Of a DNA stretch of 64,000 nt, positions 62,280 to 64,000 are shown in pieces. Numbering within the stretch: position 1 is the stretch's first letter; the number at the start of each line of letters is the position of its first letter. The notes beneath the pieces were generated by a model, which saw only the letters and a program-made list of their open reading frames with translations, searched no databases and had not been told where the DNA came from. Both the position numbers and the translations under genes were made by a program. The DNA comes from Acidobacteriota bacterium (GTDB lineage Bacteria; Acidobacteriota; Terriglobia; Terriglobales; Acidobacteriaceae): NCBI GenBank assembly GCA_021792135.1, contig JAJYVF010000008.1, positions 97,970-161,969 of the forward strand, in the 5' to 3' direction.

Positions 62280-63530
62280 ATGCCCACCTTCCCACCCGTC
62301 GAAGAGCAGCTCGACCTGCTTGAGAAAGGCGCCGCCGAGATCATCCGCGTCTCCGAGCTGCGCGAGCGCCTCCAGAAATCCCGCCAAACCGGTGTGCCCC
62401 TCCGCGTCAAGGCCGGATTCGATCCCACCGCCCCCGACCTCCACCTCGGCCACACCGTCCTGATGCGCAAGCTCAAGCACTTCCAGGACCTCGGCCATCA
62501 GGTCATCTTCCTGGTGGGCGACTTCACCTCCCTCATCGGCGATCCCACCGGCCGCTCCGTCACCCGCAAGCCCCTCACCCGCGAACAGATCGCCGAGAAC
62601 GCCAGGACCTACACCGGCCAGGTCTTCCGCATCCTCGACCGCGACAAAACCGAGGTCCGCTTCAACTCCGAGTGGCTCGGCAAGCTCGGCTTCGAGGACT
62701 TCATCCGCCTGGCCGCGCACTTCACCCTCTCCCAGATGCTGGAGCGCGACGAGTTCCACACCCGCTTCCAGGAAGAGAAGCCCATCTCCCTCCACGAACT
62801 GCTCTATCCCCTCGCGCAGGCCTACGATTCGGTGGCCCTCCGCGCTGACGTCGAGCTGGGCGGTACCGACCAGAAGTTCAATCTGCTCGCCGGCCGCGAA
62901 TTGCAGCGCGACTACGGCCAGCCCCCGCAGGTCGTCCTCATGACCCCCATCATCGAGGGCCTCGACGGCGTGCAGAAGATGTCCAAATCGCTCAACAACG
63001 CCATCGGCATCCACGAGCCGCCTCACGAGATGTTCGGCAAGCTCATGTCCATCAGCGACCAGCTGATGGGGCGCTACTGGACCCTGCTCACCGACCTCCG
63101 CCAGTCGGAAATTGACAGGATGACCGCCGATATGGCCTCCGGCGCCCTCCACCCCATGCAGGCCAAGAAAAATCTCGCCCGCACCATCGTCGCCGGCTTC
63201 TGGGGCGCCGAGGCCGCCCACCAGGCCGACGAAAACTGGGCCCGCCAGTTCCAGCAGAAGAGCGACGACGTCGAAGGCCTCGAAGAGATCAGCATCCCCT
63301 ATGCCGAAATCGCCGCCTCCGGCGCCGAAGGCTTCCACATCCGCGTTTCAAAGCTCCTCGTCCGCGCCGGCCTCGCCGCCTCCGGTGCCGAAGCCAACCG
63401 CAAGCTCGCCGAAAATGCCGTCCGCCTCGACGGCGAAACCGTCTCCACCCCCATCGTCACGTGGGTGCCTCTGACCCACCGCATCACCGTCCGCGTCGGC
63501 AAACGCGCCAGGATCGTCGCCATCGAATAA
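62280..63530 (+). CDS. tyrS: Tyrosyl-tRNA synthetase
   Basis: Class I synthetase charging tRNA-Tyr, 416 residues. The HIGH-type signature is HLGH (55-58) in [16 protein letters not shown], the KMSKS loop is intact (233-237) in [14 protein letters not shown], and tyrosine-pocket features include [18 protein letters not shown]-terminal S4 domain ([20 protein letters not shown] ... RITVRVGKR) closes it. The length and lack of N-terminal extension match the TyrZ type. Possible -10 TATACT at 62263-62268 lies close to the ATG, suggesting a short leader. Confidence 0.95.
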   Translation: MPTFPPVEEQLDLLEKGAAEIIRVSELRERLQKSRQTGVPLRVKAGFDPTAPDLHLGHTVLMRKLKHFQDLGHQVIFLVGDFTSLIGDPTGRSVTRKPLTREQIAENARTYTGQVFRILDRDKTEVRFNSEWLGKLGFEDFIRLAAHFTLSQMLERDEFHTRFQEEKPISLHELLYPLAQAYDSVALRADVELGGTDQKFNLLAGRELQRDYGQPPQVVLMTPIIEGLDGVQKMSKSLNNAIGIHEPPHEMFGKLMSISDQLMGRYWTLLTDLRQSEIDRMTADMASGALHPMQAKKNLARTIVAGFWGAEAAHQADENWARQFQQKSDDVEGLEEISIPYAEIAASGAEGFHIRVSKLLVRAGLAASGAEANRKLAENAVRLDGETVSTPIVTWVPLTHRITVRVGKRARIVAIE

Positions 63531-63892
63531 GCTTCCGCCCCATGCCCGGCAGGGTTCATCCGGCTCCCGCCGCGAGACACACCGGACCCTGGCCGGGAAT
63601 GGGAGGTCTCGGGCCCGTTCCTTTACCTTCGGACCGTCCCCTGCGCCAGTTTCGAACCGCTGCTCTTACCCAGTCACCTGCACCGCGCCCGCAAACAGCG
63701 CGCCGAAATCCCCGCCTGCCGCCCCGCCCTTCTCCACCGCCGTCTCCATCGCTTTCTGAACGTCCCGTTAAGCCCACTCCCGTCAGGATGAATTGCGGCT
63801 CACTGCCCCGTCTGGCGTTACCTATCCCGCTCCGTTCGCTGCAATTTGTCCTGGGTGAGTGCCTCGGGCTGATATCGACAACCGACAACAGG
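63531..63892. other. Gap after tyrS without a clear gene
   Basis: 362 bases. Frames are open on both strands, including a plus frame that runs into the recombinase fragment (possible ATG 63788), but the Pro/Arg-rich translation has no family pattern. The region may be a decayed junction left of the integrase piece. Confidence 0.45.
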
Positions 63893-64000
63893 CGCATTCA
63901 TCCCCACACTTTGAGGCACTGTTTCGCGACCCACCTTCTTGAAGCCGGCGCCGACCTGCGCACGATTCAGATCCTGCTCGGCCATCGCGATCTCGAAGTC
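63893..64000 (+). pseudogene. Tyrosine recombinase/integrase C-terminal fragment, runs off window
   Basis: The last 108 bases encode the catalytic core of a tyrosine recombinase: [17 protein letters not shown] (HxLR motif with catalytic His and Arg) and [14 protein letters not shown] (second catalytic His). The nucleophilic Tyr would lie just past the window. Normal upstream integrase domains are absent; the frame turns into Pro/Arg-rich non-homologous sequence before about 63890. This suggests a truncated copy, perhaps tied to an IS91-like element whose accessory recombinases carry this same wording. The gene may still be complete in an unusual form if a fusion occurred. Confidence 0.6.

Overview
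The window reads as a chromosomal segment of a GC-rich soil or plant-associated heterotroph, most likely an Acidobacteriota member (Terriglobia-like). That placement is inference: it rests on high GC with strongly GC-biased third codon positions, a CRTAC1/ASPIC protein paired with a multiheme-cytochrome/TPR protein, a Tad pilus locus of the type common in that phylum, and several secreted glycan-active enzymes. No rRNA, tRNA or CRISPR array was seen. The only trace of mobile DNA is a tyrosine-recombinase fragment at the right edge.

Layout. (1) 0.2-4.4 kb, plus strand: arabinan-degrading GH51 and GH43 enzymes followed by a LacI-type regulator, then a gene-poor stretch holding a possible coding remnant. 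(2) 5.0-16.5 kb, plus strand: an aminotransferase and a one-piece transketolase lead into a tightly overlapping hydroxyproline catabolic set (proline-racemase-family 2-epimerase, FAD amine oxidase, small [2Fe-2S] protein, FAD/[2Fe-2S] oxidoreductase, DHDPS-family deaminase). A two-subunit Mo-hydroxylase and a DeoR-type regulator follow. No classical alpha-ketoglutarate semialdehyde dehydrogenase is present. (3) 16.5-25.7 kb, minus strand: MarR regulator; CRTAC1 protein and pentaheme-cytochrome/TPR membrane protein; HypF; YceI protein under a MarR regulator with a legible promoter/operator; DUF192 protein. (4) 25.9-40.3 kb: a complete Tad/Flp pilus locus. Platform, ATPases, secretin and peptidase genes plus two Flp pilins lie on the minus strand; a polytopic membrane protein, two tandem TadG-like proteins and two TadE-like pseudopilins lie on the plus strand. 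Two tandem 30-residue membrane microproteins follow tadC.

(5) 40.6-45.7 kb: IclR regulator, SDR dehydrogenase, LarA-family nickel-pincer racemase, bacterioferritin-comigratory peroxidase and a secreted repeat-containing protein. (6) 45.7-53.4 kb: a three-gene RND efflux operon, then a divergent TetR regulator and thioredoxin-like protein sharing a perfect 9-2-9 operator. (7) 53.4-59.3 kb, minus strand: a DprE2/DprE1-like pair, an alpha-glucan phosphorylase and galactokinase. (8) 59.6-64 kb: PLP decarboxylase, a 31-residue membrane protein, a cold-shock protein with a clear terminator, YraN, tyrosyl-tRNA synthetase and the recombinase fragment.

The most unusual items are the paired microproteins at the end of the tad operon, the hydroxyproline cluster with a Mo-enzyme in place of an aldehyde dehydrogenase, the coupled cytochrome-TPR/CRTAC1 genes, a DprE1/DprE2-like pair carrying Ala where mycobacterial DprE1 has Cys387, and a cluster of GTTACCA sites between the pilin genes and the divergent membrane-protein gene. 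All functional calls come from reading the sequence; no database search was run.
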